64,000 nucleotides of DNA, taken from the NCBI GenBank assembly GCA_030141605.1, contig JAQGDQ010000844.1, forward strand, positions 1-64,000, read 5' to 3'. Position 1 is the stretch's first letter; every line of letters starts with the position of its first letter. The DNA is from Tubiluchus corallicola (Eukaryota > Priapulida > Priapulimorpha > Priapulimorphida > Tubiluchidae). The translations under genes were made by a program, and so were the position numbers. A model generated the notes under the pieces. The model made no database searches and had not been told where the DNA came from. It saw only the letters and a list, made by a program, of their open reading frames with translations. This document shows positions 1 to 13,800 of the stretch, piece after piece.

Positions 1-412
1 GCCTTTGAAAGGCATGTCAGAATCTCTCTAGATGACAACTTATAATTTTTGATACACTAAAATAAATACATTATCTTTAAAATGCTGACAGCAAAGCGAA
101 CGGTTTGACAGAATATTTTAGTGCAGGATGTCAGAAAATGATAGCTTTGTTATATTTAAAGTCATCACAGGTAGAGAAAAGTGTTCCAACCATAAATCAA
201 GCTCATCCAGATACGACTAACAAAGTTCGTCAAGTTTAATGAATTTCTTATGAAAACTTTAATGAAACGTTGCAAATTGCGCATGTGATTTCTGTACACT
301 TGAAGTTATCAATGCCATGTCAAATTTTACAACTTGTCCAGCTGTAGGTGCACACATACATCAGCTGAGGACAGTAATGTCTACAGTCAAGTGCAGAAAC
401 ATTCCGGCTTAC

Positions 413-525
413 CCTTGAAGTTTGTCACAGGAACGAACGTAACAAGCGTGTAAAGTTTATGAACGGAATCTTCATCTTCGTTTCTCTTTCTCGCTAGGCG
501 GACACGAACTCTGTACGGTACATTT
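413..525 (-). CDS. RPL31: RPL31 coding exon 3 (near C-terminus)
   Basis: The acceptor is TTCGACAG|A and the donor AAG G|GTAAGC. Encodes [20 protein letters not shown] followed by [16 protein letters not shown]. The remaining C-terminal codons are outside the window. Confidence 0.95.
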
Positions 526-3500
526 CTGTCGAAGAAAAAGCAAAATGGAGTTTGTTAAGTTTACACAACTTTATAAGATGTATTATAGTACATTATTATG
601 TTTTGTACATACAGTAAGTCCTCACTTAACGACTTCCCGTTTAGCGACGTTTTGTTTTAACGACATTGAACATTTGACACCTTTTTTCACTTAACGACTC
701 ACGTTTCATTTTAACAACAATTTTTTCCCTTTGCTGAAAACCAATTTTATTTTATCAACAACTTTTTTACTTAATTTGAAGCATTAAAATGGCACATATT
801 GGGTTATTCTGTTTTAAAAGTGCATTAGTAATGTATAACCAGTGCAATTATTATACATGTTTTTGCTTCCCGACTGACTACTTTACTAGCTGCCGTTTCT
901 ATAAAGCGAGACCTGTGAACAAACCTTGTGCAAGGAATTCTACCTGCAACCTGTTCCTACAGCAACCAGACTACATAGTAAAGTGGTAGACACAGTGCTT
1001 AGATATGATAAAATTCCCAAGGTCATCTCATGCAGCGCTTGGCCTTGATTCTGCAGTGTTTATTGTTTAATGGCTGCCTAGGTTTAAACCTTAATGAAAG
1101 AGAAATCACTAGCTAGGTACATATAGGTAAGAAAGTTAGGTGATTTCAGGCGGAAAGAAATAGACTAGTAGAAGCCATAAAGAAACTTATACATTGCCTA
1201 ATTGATATGATTGAAGTAGCATTGATTTTTGTCTCTGGAACATATCCCCGATTCTTTTACATTACTTTCCATAGAAATTTTGGTTTCGTTTAACGATGTC
1301 TTGCTTAACGTCGCATTTTGCTGGAATGCATTAGTGTCGTTAAACGAGGACTTACTGTAGTGTGAACTGGAATTGTTAGTGAAGAGTGAAATACATCACA
1401 GACAATTTCACACGAGACTTTACAGGATTTGCAAGACACGCATCTCATGTCCGTTTCTAGGCAAAGTCGTTTACTGCTGAGAGATCTAATCTAAACACCA
1501 GTACCTCTGCCAGAACAGTTGCTCATTTTATAGGATGACATAAATGATATAGGTTCCACTCCTGCCACAAGTACTGAACACTAAGTAGGGGCCCTACTGC
1601 TGAGTGCCAGATCATGGTCTGTAGTAACCTGAACTACAGAAAGCGGATTATGCATTACCTGATGCCCTTGGACCATATGTGCTTGTTCAGCCTCGTATCA
1701 ACTCGTATGTCGGGGGTTCCCATTTGCTTTTCAGCAAATCTGCGGATTTCTTCAATGGCACGTGGTGCCCTCTTCTTAAAACCTCTGAAACGAAAAGGAA
1801 ACACGACGTCACATAGACAACATAAAGTTCAACTTGATTAACTATAATTACAAATGACAATTTTGACCACATTTGAGGAGACGATTTACATGTTTAATTG
1901 AAGCAAGATTACTTTCCAAACTTGGCACAAAAATGAAGTCCCTCTAGTGTGCATTTAGTGAATTAATAGCTGGGCAATGAAAACATTGAGAACGTCTACA
2001 ATACATATAATACTGGCATATTGATTTTTTAGTGGCATTATGAAAATGCAGAAATTTAGTTTCTTGTTAAACACATTTTTTTGTTTCCTTCAACAACCAA
2101 CTACATACAGTGGGGCAAAAGTTCACAAAACTGCTCTATATTGCTCTTTCAGATTAAAGGTTTTGGTCACTCTACCTTCATCGGCTGATTTACAGTAAAT
2201 TGACTGCTACACATTTTCTAGAACAATTTTATGGACATTTGCGAAACAGCAAGACTCACAAGAGAGAACTCGATTACGAAGAATAAGTCTTATGCATTTA
2301 AATTTAAGGTGGACGTCCCCAAAGAATTTTAAATAAATTACGTAATTGAAAGCACAAGAAAAGATTCTTCATTAACAAAGCTTAAAAAATTGCTGTGAAT
2401 TTTGTATCACTTACATACTGACACTGTCTTATTGCATACAGAGCTTGTATTAGCAGTAACACTGTATAAAACTTGTATATTTAAATACTGATGAAGCCAT
2501 TTTAACAGTAGTTCATTTGAAACAAGTTTAGATAACATTACACAAAGTTTGGAAAAAATATTCAAAGCATTCATAACACACGCGTAAAACTTTGAATTAG
2601 TATTTATTGTTAATGTGTTCAATGTGTTTTTTTGGTGAATCGGTGGTGCCAGGGATGAGAATGACAAACTGCAAAAAACTCTGAAACAGGCCGGGGGTTG
2701 GGGGCCACCTAGGCCCCAATGGGGTTGAGGGGCATAGCCCCATAGGGGTTGAAGGGGGTGAAGCCTCATTGGAGCCAGCAACAAATTGCAATTTTGTGAC
2801 CATAGAGAGCCTCTAAGTGGACTTAAAATATCAATTACCTTGTTTCATGCATAATTTAAAATACCCAACTATCAAGGATACATGATACATATGATCATGA
2901 AGCTTCAAAAAATTAACAAATTTCATTTCGTTGCCTATATTTCATAAATTATAAAATTAAACTTGGTTTTATTCAAATTACGCTTTGGTATTTCAGTTGT
3001 TTGTGTCAGGAGGCCTCAAAGTTTCACATTTGTCAGCAATGAAGATATGCCGCATTGCGGTAAAAGGCATGCTACAAATCGTACAGATTATCAAATAAAC
3101 GATATTTGCGCTTTATTTGAACTATTTTAGCCAAAATTTTTAACATCTAGGAGATAAACGGTAAGCTGGATAAATACCTCGAAAAAATGCCACTGAAAGT
3201 TTCGGTTACGATTTCGACGAAAACGAGGTTCAACCCCGAAAAATTTTCTCAACGAATTTACGCGATTTACAAAAATGGTACTACTGGTGTTCCAAAAATT
3301 CGGAAATCCGCGTATCTGCGGAAAATTCTCATCCCTGTGGTGCACACTGGGATGGCGATGCAGTGCCGCTTTACCAGGTCGCATGAACATTTTATTTTAC
3401 TAAGAACTTTCTTCTCTAGTGATAAGAATCTTTCAAACAGGTAAATGTAATGCTAAATAATGTAACTTTGTATGGAAAATTCTATGGGACATACTTTAAA

Positions 3501-4726
3501 GCCCGTTTCTTTCCTTTTAAGTAAATTTAACCAATTAGTTAACCAATTTTAGTTTGACAACATAATTCCAAATTATTCCACTTACAGGGTTAAGAAATTT
3601 TAATATTTGCATCTACAGGTTTCTCGCACGTACAATATTTACAAGCCCATTAACTTTTACAACATAACATGAAAGCGTTGCACATTGGTATTGAAAGTTT
3701 CTACAGAGAGCGGTTTCCCGTATGATTTCCCATTTCTTCCCGTATTAATTGCTACAAGTTAATACTGACAGGTGGTGCAGACTAGCATAGGAATTCAGTC
3801 TGTTTGGCCATGTGGATTGATAGCTAAATGGCTAGAGCGTTTGGTGTGAAACCAGAAGTTCTGGGTTCGAATTCTAGGCTCGGTGCCTTCCTCTTTAATT
3901 TAATTGTTGATTAGTAGCTTTTTCAAGTGCTGCACTTTACAAAGAATATAGCACAAACTGCATGAGAACTGCAAATAGGATGGCTTGCCTCTTGAGCAAA
4001 TTTTTCTAAATTGCCATTCGGCTTTTTCCTAACAACCAATCAGCACGTTTTGTTTTCTTTTGACGGGCATTATTTTAGCAACCATGCATTTGAATTTCAA
4101 TAAAAACTGCTGCATTCATTCAATCTTATGCACAGGACTTCATTAATGCCCGTAAAGCTCAGTGTTTTCTAAGAAGAATCGCCCTGTAAGGTACTTTTTC
4201 GCACAAATGATTCTAAACAAAGCCAATGACGAATCAGGTTAAGCAGTTACAGTAACAAGATGAAGGTATCACAAGAGAAACAGAATTCATACGATTAAAA
4301 TAATTTGTTATTAAACAGAGGCTAACACTTTTCCTGAAGTGCTAGTGCTGACAGGGAAAGCAGCATTTCTGTGTCTAGGAATGTCCAGCGTAAGCGTACC
4401 AGAAAAACAAGTAATACAAGCAAACTACTGGCATAGCAAACAACGACATAACCTCCAGGGAGCATTTTTTATCAAAATGGGAATAAAAAGATCGTTCATG
4501 TAAGACCATCAACAAGCAACAGACTACAGGTTAATGCCAAAAATGCTCATTATTATTTTTCAGCAACACTAAGCATTAATATAACACTTAAGTTTATATT
4601 ATAAGATAAAACCATGAAATCTTACATGCCATGCAACCGTTTGTGCAAATGTATCGTGTATTCGCGTGTGATTACTTCACTGATAGCAGACTTGCTCTTC
4701 TTCTCCCCTTTCTTTGTCTTCGCCAT
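413..4726 (-). CDS. RPL31: Ribosomal protein eL31 (RPL31), 3 visible coding exons, 3'-partial
   Basis: Structural protein of the large cytosolic ribosomal subunit, located near the peptide exit tunnel. The coding order on the minus strand is 4726-4626, 1784-1659, 525-413. All junctions are GT-AG and the frame is continuous through 113 complete codons. The product begins [10 protein letters not shown] and contains [43 protein letters not shown] and [20 protein letters not shown], which follow the animal eL31 sequence from end to end. Animal eL31 is about 125 residues, so roughly the last ten are missing. The exon at 413 ends in a donor site (G|GTAAGC), so the final exon lies left of the window. 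The ATG sits directly after a splice acceptor (TTTGCAG|ATGG), so a non-coding first exon must lie at higher coordinates; I could not place it. Confidence in identity is very high. Confidence 0.96.
612..1357. mobile_element. MITE-like DNA transposon with CAGT termini and TA target duplication
   Basis: Inverted ends read TACAGTAAGTCCTCACTTAA on the left and, as reverse complement, TACAGTAAGTCCTCGTTTAA on the right, with TA at both boundaries (610-611 and 1358-1359). The element is about 746 bp and has no transposase frame. CAGT termini and a TA duplication suit the pogo/Tigger branch of Tc1/mariner elements. It sits inside the RPL31 intron between coding exons 2 and 3. The small open frame at 789-989 lies within it and is not a gene. 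Confidence 0.8.
1659..1784 (-). CDS. RPL31: RPL31 coding exon 2 (core of eL31)
   Basis: The acceptor is CGTTTCAG|A and the donor AG|GTAATG. Encodes [34 protein letters not shown] and IWSKGI, the most conserved block of the family. Confidence 0.95.
2640..2790. repeat. GC-rich repeat-like patch
   Basis: A short block of G-rich near-repeats (variants of GGGGTTGAGGGGCATAGCCCC) stands out sharply from the AT-rich surroundings. Such blocks are common in dispersed invertebrate elements. I could not define its ends or class. Confidence 0.4.
3808..3888 (+). repeat. tRNA-derived SINE head or tRNA pseudogene
   Basis: An A-box-like TAGCTAAATGG is followed about 35 bases later by a B-box-like GGTTCGAATTC in a T-arm that can still pair (CTGGG with TCTAG, using wobble pairs). 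The anticodon arm is imperfect and lacks the normal U33 context, so this looks like a pol III-derived repeat rather than a working tRNA. Confidence 0.5.
4626..4726 (-). CDS. RPL31: RPL31 coding exon 1 (residues 1-33 plus 2 bases)
   Basis: Starts with ATG immediately after the acceptor TTTGCAG. Encodes the Lys-rich start followed by [12 protein letters not shown] and HKRLHG. The donor is AT|GTAAGA, and the split codon completes as Ile with the next exon. Confidence 0.94.
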
Positions 4727-4773
4727 CTGCAAATGCCAAAAAATAAATGCACAAGTCTTATGTGAACGAGTAC

Positions 4774-5004
4774 ATGGTGCAAAAGTATGTATGTTGGACT
4801 TTTAGAGATTTCACAGTCACTGGTGCAAAAGCATGTATGTTGGACTTTTACAGATTTCACAGTCACTAGTGAAAAAACGTGTATGTTGGACTTTTAGAGA
4901 TTTCACAGTCACTGCTGCAAAAGCGTGTATGTTGGACTTTTAGAGATTTCACAGTCACTGCTGCAAAAGCGTGTATGTTGGACTTTTAGAGATTTCACAG
5001 TCAC
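4774..5004. repeat. 46-bp minisatellite, about 5 copies
   Basis: The unit starts recur every 46 bases (TGGACTTTTAGAG at 4795, 4841, 4887, 4933, 4979). The array lies about 50 bases upstream, in the sense of transcription, of the first coding RPL31 exon. On the minus strand each unit carries CTTTTGCAG, a match to a 3' splice site. Confidence 0.9.
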
Positions 5005-7581
5005 GGACTCTAAGCAAGTACAGTGTAAGTTGCCTGTAAGTCTAGAAAGTACAGCAGTTTTTACCTTACTGATATGAATATCTTACCTAGCAAATGCATT
5101 ATTGACAAAACAATTACCTAACGATGGACCTCTTCCTAGAGCTGTAATTGGTCACTACAACTGGCTCTTGTAAAGTTATAAAAATAGAAACGTTTCTCTA
5201 CATGCCCACATTAAACACAATAGTCAATATATAGGTTGTTCTAACAAAATGTGTTAGACGGCAGCACTGTACTGTACTATAAAAGCTGTTTTGACTTTCC
5301 GTACGTTGTGTGCACAGAATTTTTTGTTTTATTTTTTTAATCCGCCAGAAACGTTTCAACAATAAATAAAATTTTAACTACTACTTATCAGTCCCCAACC
5401 CAAACCTAAATAATGTATCTTGCAGTAATAACCAGCACACAATTATTCACTTCTTGTAAACCAAATCCTGATTTCTTTCAAGTAGGACTTTAGGTACAAA
5501 GTTCAGATTTTAAAATCAAAATAATATTATGTTATTATGCAAGGAATGTCTATCTGATTACATGTACGTCTGTTAGTGTGAAGATGTCAAAGTCTCATCA
5601 GGAAATATACGGCTTATGTTAAAATAATGATTACCGTGCATTATCAGTCAAAAAAACTGTAACGGATGGATGAGAAAATAACTATAATTCTCTGATTTTT
5701 TTTAGACTGAAACATTGGTACTTACCACCGATACACAGCAATCGATGAAAAAAGGAATAGAACTGTCATTGCGCCATCTATGTTAGACTTTGTAACCTAT
5801 CAACGCAGCACCCTCTACACTCCAAAACTTCAACCACTCTCACCAATTTTGAGCACCTTTATCATCATCGTTATTTTTAATGTATTACTACTTACATTAA
5901 AGATGCCACCAATTTGTTCTTTGATAAAAAAACATTATTTCTGATGTATTTACAAAATTGTTTTGTAGTTTATTGATAACAACAAATAAACAAACCTTGT
6001 AAACACACATACATCTTACTTTACAAACCCGAAATATAGTTCATTGGAAAATCCTAATTATTAATAAAATTCAACGATCAAAATTATTCAAATTATAACA
6101 GGAAACTAACCACACCAGTTATATTTCAAGCTATACAACTATACAGCACCTTAAGAGTGATTGTTTTAGTATTTTACATACAGTAAATACATTACAATAG
6201 AACAAGGCAACTTGAGAAAATGCCTGTTATTACTAGTTAGCAATGAAATATTTTCTACAAAGCTAGAGTTAATAAAAAAATATAAAGCCGATAATGGAAT
6301 CTGCTACACAAGGCCATCATATATGTTCTGCAAGCCAATGTCTAACTTTTGTGTATACAGTTTCCTATTCAGAATTTTCTCTGACAACACCCTCACATTT
6401 CTACAGTGAAATTTTGGCAAATGAATAATGCACAAAATATAACTAAAGAATGATTTAGCAACACTGGCAAATAAAAAACAACTTTTATATAGTCACAAAT
6501 CATTAATCATTTCTTCCATTATCATTTTGATTCAAAAATCTGTTAACTTGTTCAAAAATTTGTGCTACCATAAATTCTAAAAAATTGTGCTAGATGTAAT
6601 GCTCTTGATCCTAGAAGTTGAAACAAGTTTATATATGTGCCCATGATCAGCTGAGCAGTATCACTAGGATTAATATTTTTATAAAAATTATCATAAGCTG
6701 TTATTGATCATCGCTGTACTAAATGCTAAGCCACAAATGAGTATTTTAAAGATGCTACATACTGCATACGGTAATACCAAACACCTGTAACACATCTAAC
6801 AAACACACAGCTGAATATTTACAGCCAGGCACAAACCATGAATGATGATAATAAACTCGCGTGATTGTATCTCATCGTTCTAAACTCTTACTTAATGAAC
6901 TGTAATGAAGAGCAAATTGTTTGTTCACAACAATGTTTTTACAAAAGTAACAGGAAACAAAATCATGGCATATGTACAAATGATTACATACAATGAGTAC
7001 ATACTACATGCTATGTACATAGCTGATTGTAGAAATTTCAGAATTTATAATAATATAGCTCAAGAATAATGAGTTTTACAGTTTATTGACAAGGCTAAAA
7101 TCAGGTGTTGGAAGAAGAAAATTAAGGCATTAGAAGAAAAAGGACCAATTTCCATTTAGTACCAAACATTGATATGTGATGAAAATTCCTTCACAAGACA
7201 CACACCGTGTACAAAGTCTATAAATGCTCCAGAATTTAATTGCTGTTCATGTTAAAATTGGTCAGTCAAGAATCAGCATTTGAAAAATCAGTCTGCCATT
7301 AATAAGGCTAATTAATCTTCAACCGAAATCGATTTACAATGTTGATTGTTTTGGCACAAAAGGTCTGGCAAGATCTTGATTATGTGAATGCGTTTACCCT
7401 GTTTCTTAGACCTGATTGTACGTTTGTAAAGCATGATATCTTCATTACTAGTCATATGCAAAAAACACCAACCATTATGACAGTTGAAATAATCTCACTG
7501 TGTGAAACTAAGCAGCATCCTATAGTTTAATATAATACACCTTGATATGTAGAAAAAATTAGACACAAACATCCGCTACAG
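5005..7581. other. Upstream region of RPL31 and downstream region of the ClC gene
   Basis: RPL31 and the channel gene are in tandem on the minus strand, so this stretch must hold the RPL31 promoter and its non-coding first exon as well as the channel 3' UTR. Candidate poly(A) signals on the minus strand are ATTAAA near 7527 and 7235 and AATAAA at 7082-7087. I could not place the RPL31 transcription start. No other gene is visible. Confidence 0.5.
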
Positions 7582-7821
7582 TCATGAAGATGGGCTGTTT
7601 GGCCCACGAGACTCAGACGGGGTGATAGAAAACCTCTTTCCACTCGGTCCCATGACCGTTCCCTCTTCATTTCCACTGGAGTTGATGGAATCCAGCGTCT
7701 CCGATTCTGACATGAGTTCCGGAGATGGGGAGGAAGCGGGCACAGGCTTCGAAGATATGAAGCTGGATGGCGCTTCTGCCTGGTTTTCTGGATTACTAGT
7801 GCCTTCTATAGCTTTCCGCAC
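7582..7821 (-). CDS. CLCN2: ClC exon 24 (end of CBS2, Ser-rich tail, stop)
   Basis: Starts VRKAIEG, which completes CBS2, then a disordered Ser/Pro/Glu-rich tail ending NSPSS and TGA at 7584-7582. The acceptor is GTGTTGCAG. Confidence 0.95.
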   Translation of the reverse strand: MRKAIEGTSNPENQAEAPSSFISSKPVPASSPSPELMSESETLDSINSSGNEEGTVMGPSGKRFSITPSESRGPNSPSS

Positions 7822-10800
7822 CTGCAACACACAAAATATCAAAATCTAAATACTGAGAAACATGCACTTTCAGAGGTTTGCTATACTAAATTATACAAGA
7901 TGTGAGAAATTTCTAGATAATGTGGAAAAGTAATCATTTGTCACTAACATGCCTTCTGTACAAAAAAAAACAAAACAAAATGTAAGTTTTACATAATTCA
8001 ATTCAATTCAATTTTATTTCAGCATTAAAATTGCCATACCAATGCACTAAAAAGATAAATAAGAAAGATGTTAGATAAGAAAAATGTTTATTTTTTCATT
8101 AACTGTACGGAAGCCAGACGTTGTCACAGCTATGTTGGTGGAATCAAAATGTTACATAAATTGTTGTAAATTTTTATGTGATGGATAGATATAGAATAAG
8201 TTTGAGACAGTGAAAAGGAAATAATTCAAATAAAATAAATATGTCTCAAAAAATAAACAATCACAAACCTCTTTGAGCGAACAGACTCCAACCAGTCGAC
8301 CAATGGCTGTGACGTAAGCCAACTGTAACCCCAGCAGTGAAAATAACGAATGAACCTGAAATCAACAATCATACTGCTCAATGCACAACTACTAAAAAGC
8401 TTAATAGAAACCTGCAAAAGTTTATCACAGAGACTAATTACAATAATAATTTATTTGATATTTTAGTGCCACTTACAGAAGCTGGTAAATGGCACTTTAC
8501 AAGTGATGAAAAAATTAAAATCGTATAGATAAAAATGATAAACATGATCACAAATATACCTAAAAAAATCTTTAATAAGCCTTTTCACAGCTTTGCTATG
8601 CACACGCGCAGTTGCTGTAGGTCAAAGCCTAAGTGTATCACAGCAACAAGTCTTAACTGCAACTGTCACTTGACGTGTGGGTAAAGCAAAGCCATCTGTT
8701 GCATCAGTTTGGTAGTGTCAGCTGTTTTACGTGGACTTTACTTGATTATGAATTAGTCCATGCATAGAGCGGTTTACTAGCAGAATCTTGCTTGCGAACA
8801 AGAAAAAATGAATTAGGTAAGGTGCTAGATGGCTGTGAAATCATGTTAAAACTATTACTATTAGAAAATGAATGTGCTGAGAGACGTTGTCAAGTGTACA
8901 CAAATGTTGTCTGGTACACTTAACCTTTGACCTTTTTGAACTGTGAAAAGGCTTATTACAAGGATGACAGTTATGGCACAAAAACAATGGAGACTAAGAC
9001 AAAAATGAACAGTTTTTCTCATCGATTGAGTTACTGAATGCTCAAGAGTTACAACTATACTCTCATATCTCAGTTTGTCGGACCTTGCTTTTACTGATAT
9101 CGGAAATTTCGGACAAAAACTGGTCCATTAAAAAGTCCTGCATACTACAGACACAGTCCAATATTTCGCAAGTTGACCGCTAGTTGGCGGGCCTTCACTG
9201 TATATCCTGGAATACCCTGTATAACCTGTATAACTGTATAACCTGTATATCCTTACATCCAAGCAGCATGTAACGACATGTATGTAGCTTGTATGTCAGC
9301 ATATTTAGTGGTTTAATCAGTGTGTGTAAGTGGTTTAGAGTCAATTATGCGGAGTTATTTGTGTCAATTGTCGACAGTTTTTATATACCTTTGCATAGGA
9401 GCGGCCTGTACTAGACATTTTCAGACAATTAGGCAATTGATTCTACATTACCGTGAGTCTAATACACGGCCTACTATATTAGCTTATAATCGGTAAATAA
9501 GGACAATCGCCAAATTCGGACCGACGTCTCCCCACTTATGTCCGGCAAATCGAGATATGAGTGTATAACGTATTTTTACATAGTTTGCAATTTTGTTTCT
9601 TAGCTCTAGTGTATTTTCTGACTGATAACGAAGCCGGGGATCTTTAAAGATATTCATAAATAAGAATATGAGTTTTTTGTTGCTGGTCATTGTGAAATTA
9701 CATTTCCCAACTAAGAAGTTTGCACGAGAATCGACAAAAGCGCAAACATCTGAACTAAAAATGCAAGCAAGGAAAAAGGAAAGCACCGACCTTGTACAAG
9801 GAGGTCCGCTCCACGAGTTGGAAGGGGGCGGGGTCGATGTGGCACAAGGAAAAATCAAGCACCATCCGCAGTTGTTCCTCCTCCCACTGCTTTTGCTGAA
9901 AGACATGAGAAATTAATCACCTTAATGATATGACACTTTTCAGCATCAATGTCTCGAAGAGTCGTACAGCTAAGGTTCTTCTGCTAGTACAACCCTATCA
10001 CCCGTAGCACACAGTATTAACAGTTTACTATGAATGAGTTGAAGCCACTGTTTCATGTATTCTAAGTCTAGGGATTCGTCGAAAAACAGAAACGTAACAA
10101 ACAAAAGTTTTTAGTATTCTGATCATCATTTATGATATATATATGAATTCTACGGCTTGACATGTCAGCACTATTTATATCTGTGCTTGCATAGCAAAAT
10201 CGTCCATAAGTCGACTATTAAGCTTTTCTAGCTATTCGCATACTCTGAATCTCCATTTCATGAGAATTATTTTGATACCAAGCTTATTGCTCTATGTTAT
10301 TTCTATGCTGAAATTATCCACGTTGAATTTGAAGTGCATGCTATGCAGTGAAAAACATAATCTTGAGAAAATCACTTTTAAAGTTAGCCATTGTTTTTTG
10401 TCGCGTCTCTACAAAACACTTAGCAACTGTATGAAAGTGTGGTTGCTATGGACTTTACAAGAACACATTGAAGTTATGTTTAAATCCAGTTTATGGTTCT
10501 TCCTGATGAAGATTTGGGCTTGTGAACAGAAAAAACCTGAAGCAAAATGACTGCTTCCACGAGCTACTATCGGAGTTTGAAAATACAAGTTTTTTGCAAT
10601 CGCGGTACTAGTTTCTAGGCGGAGAAATGGGTTCAGATTATAAAATTATATTTTTAGTATTTGAACAATTTCTTGATAATTTGATGCTAGAATATAAAAG
10701 TCCAATATATTTAGCTTTTGTTTTCATAAAAAATAAAAAACTAACATTTGACCAAAAATTTTGGTGTATTTTATTTTGAAGCATCGTAACGTAGTTTTAA

Positions 10801-13800
10801 CTATGCCAACTTATGGACGGTTTTGGTTTGCAAGCATACATATAGTGAATTACAACTATTTAAATCTGGTATTCAATCTTATTAAGAAAAATTAATACTA
10901 ATGCAAAGCATCCAATAAGCATAAAATGATCAGAAAAAAAACAGGATGACATCACAACTATTGAGCAGCTTATGAATATATGGAGCACACTGTGGTACAG
11001 TCAAACCTCATTATAATGGCAGGTCTGGGACACCACTAAATATGGCTCTATAGTGGGGTTGGCAGTAAGGCGAGGTTCATCAAATATCAAAACCATTGCA
11101 ACCTTGATTTTGTTTACTAGTTAACTTTAATATGTGACAAATAGTATAATATTATTATACCTACAACAATACATGTCTTATACTGTACATTTTTGCTGCA
11201 TTAACAATACACAAGTAGTTCTATGGTGGTACCTTGCAAAACTTTTACATAAGTCAACATGGAGAAGCAATCTTGTGAAATACTTGTTAATTAGCCTGCT
11301 CACACACCCAACGTAACATTACTGGATGATTAAGACCATAAATAGCCGCCACATATAACTTGACCTTGAGTTAATAGCCGTTAAACTCACATCAGTTTAG
11401 TACTGAACCATACGCTATGAACCTCATGTAGTCTAAAATATTCTTTGTTCAAAACCGTAGCATTCACTTTCATACAGTCACTTGCAACAAGACCTAAATT
11501 CACATCAGTTCAGTACTGAACCATAAGCTATGAACCTCATGTAGTCTAAAATGCTCTTTGTTCAAAACCTCAGCATTCACTTTCATACAGTCACTTGCAA
11601 AAAGACCTAAATCTTAACTGAAACACCATAAAACGTTCTTTACAAGTGACTGCATGTTTTTCTATAATACAAAGGCTGTTTTTCAGCAACAATTCATTGT
11701 ACTTTATCTTGGCTGGCTTTTTAACGGGGTAAATTTATTATGTACAATAGACTTTTAGCACAGCAGATACATTGGCAGATGGCAGTAGGCAAGGTTGGTG
11801 GTACTTCCTATCGGCTTTATTGAAAGGCTGGCGTTATAACGGGTATAACGAGATTCGACTGTACTTAAAAGAAAACAGGCCAAATTTTCACACCATACCG
11901 TATGGTCCTCTAACTTAAGAAGAAAATAATCAATAATCAATACTATTGAATTAAACTGTATCAGTAAAAACAATCAACCTACCTCCTCTTCCGGTAAATC
12001 AATAACTCTTAGGACGTCTTCGGGCTGTAAAAAACATTTATTTAAATTAACATATAGTTAACTTTTATATTTACACTCACGAAGACAAAATTTAACAGCA
12101 CAAGTTAGAAAAATAACTCCATAAACTGTGATTTATGTCAGAAATTGCTGCTTAGTAAGTAAAGTATTCTATGCCAAGCAAGGTGCATGGCCTAGTAGTT
12201 GTGATGTCTTGTTCGGCTGCCATTGTTCAGAATGCTGCCGAGGCTGGTCAGTGACTGGATGAGTGACCCACTACGATTCTCACTCTAGGAGTAAGAATTC
12301 TCATTCGCCATGTTGATTTCGGCTGTTTGCTTCATAGAGAACATGGAAGGAAGACTCCAGTTTAAAGCCAAATAATCTTAAAAGAATGTTTTGTGTGCTT
12401 CAAAGTTGTTTCCAAGAAAAAGCAATGTTACCGATAATTTTTTATGCGAAGCAAAGCCAGTGGTTATTCAGGTGAAGGTTGCATAATTGAAAAATGAAAA
12501 TGTTAATTTAGGTTAAAAAAAATTGAAATGTTAATTTAGGTTAAAAAAACACAATTCATGACTAGTTCACAGCTCATGTGAGGTACCACGAAGGTATCTC
12601 TTAATGCGAAGCATGTGAGCTTGTAGTTGTTAAGGAAGCAATGTTTAGTAGAGGATTCCAAAGATAAAAAGCCCGATAAAAACTAGATTCATAATTAATT
12701 TACTACTTCAATATTACCCACCAATGTCACACGTCTGTCGGATGATGAGGACTGGAATGTGTCGTGTTCGGTTCTGTATGTGTCGTAAACAGAGTCAAGG
12801 TCGTCGGATGCCGCCATGTCTTTCATCTCTTCCACTTTCGATTTCTTGAGAATTGACCTCGGTTCTCTGAACATCTGCCCGAGAAACAAGCACACAAATC
12901 AAACTAGAAGACGTAAACTTGCCGAATCAGATGATATGTTTTTCAATAGACGATAACTGAAGTTTGTGTAAAAGTGGCCGGCTTGGAATTTAATTCGTAA
13001 CTTTCCTCGTTCCATGAGTTTTCGTAGAGTGACATAGCATGAATAACAGAGAAAGCTTAAATGTGTAAAAAAAATATACTGATGAAGCAAATGATGTTGT
13101 TTAAAGCATTAAAAGGCAAGTTTGTTTTTCAAACAGGTAAAAACGCCGCAAACAAAATGAGGATCAGACAGTTTCTAATGATCAATTTCACAAACGATGC
13201 GTTTGCTAAAAAATTGCTGACCATAATATTGCTTGGAAAAGATGGCATACCAGTCATTTGCTTTTCAGTTTTTGTTGAAATTCCAACAGCTGTTTGTTTA
13301 AAAGGTAAACAAACACTTATGAAAAAACAAACAATTAAAACACAAGAAAAATGTATGAATACTTGGTGATTTTTTTCATTGTTTTTGGAAAGGAAGTGCA
13401 TAGTTAACAGCATAAAAACAGCAAAACAGACAATACATTCACGAACGTAGAGAAATATTTCTTTAAACTAGAGCAAGGTTTAGCCGACAGCTTTGTTTCA
13501 ACATAACGTATGTATTTATGAACTGCTCTTTCGCTATTTTTCCAAAGGCGATACACAATTAAAAATAACACAAGCCGGTAATAAAATTACTTTGAGCCTA
13601 TTATGCAATAACTAGCACACAAATATGACAATGGAAAAGAAAATATGACTATAACATGCTTTTATGAACAATAAACAGAAACGCTGAAGCGTTAAAAGTG
13701 CATAAAATAAAACAGACCTCTTGCTGTATCGGGAACGGGTCGCTCGGGTCGTGAATGCTTTGTGCTCTCGTAACCTACCATGTAAACAATTCAGCACAGT

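Larger units (their letters stand above)
1785..4625. other. RPL31 intron: mostly unique AT-rich sequence with small repeats
   Basis: No further coding exon was found. The intron holds a GC-rich patch at about 2640-2790 and a tRNA-like SINE head at about 3810-3885. The region at 3120-3400 is open on both strands, but I recognise nothing in it. Confidence 0.6.
9896..13717. other. ClC introns 19-21, remaining sequence
   Basis: Apart from the listed transposon (10998-11861) and exons, AT-rich sequence. A 24-base direct repeat (TGTTAATTTAGGTTAAAAAA) is at about 12500-12548. No RNA gene or additional exon was recognised. Confidence 0.55.

Noticed and set aside
789-989. 66-codon Cys-rich frame
   Set aside because: Lies inside the MITE at 612-1357 with no homology.
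3127-3444. Overlapping open frames on both strands
   Set aside because: No domain, no splice sites and no start context; treated as chance.
3808-3888. Functional tRNA gene
   Set aside because: A and B boxes are present, but the anticodon arm and acceptor stem are not well formed.
12695-12895. Stand-alone 66-codon gene
   Set aside because: It is ClC exon 20 with read-through into both introns.
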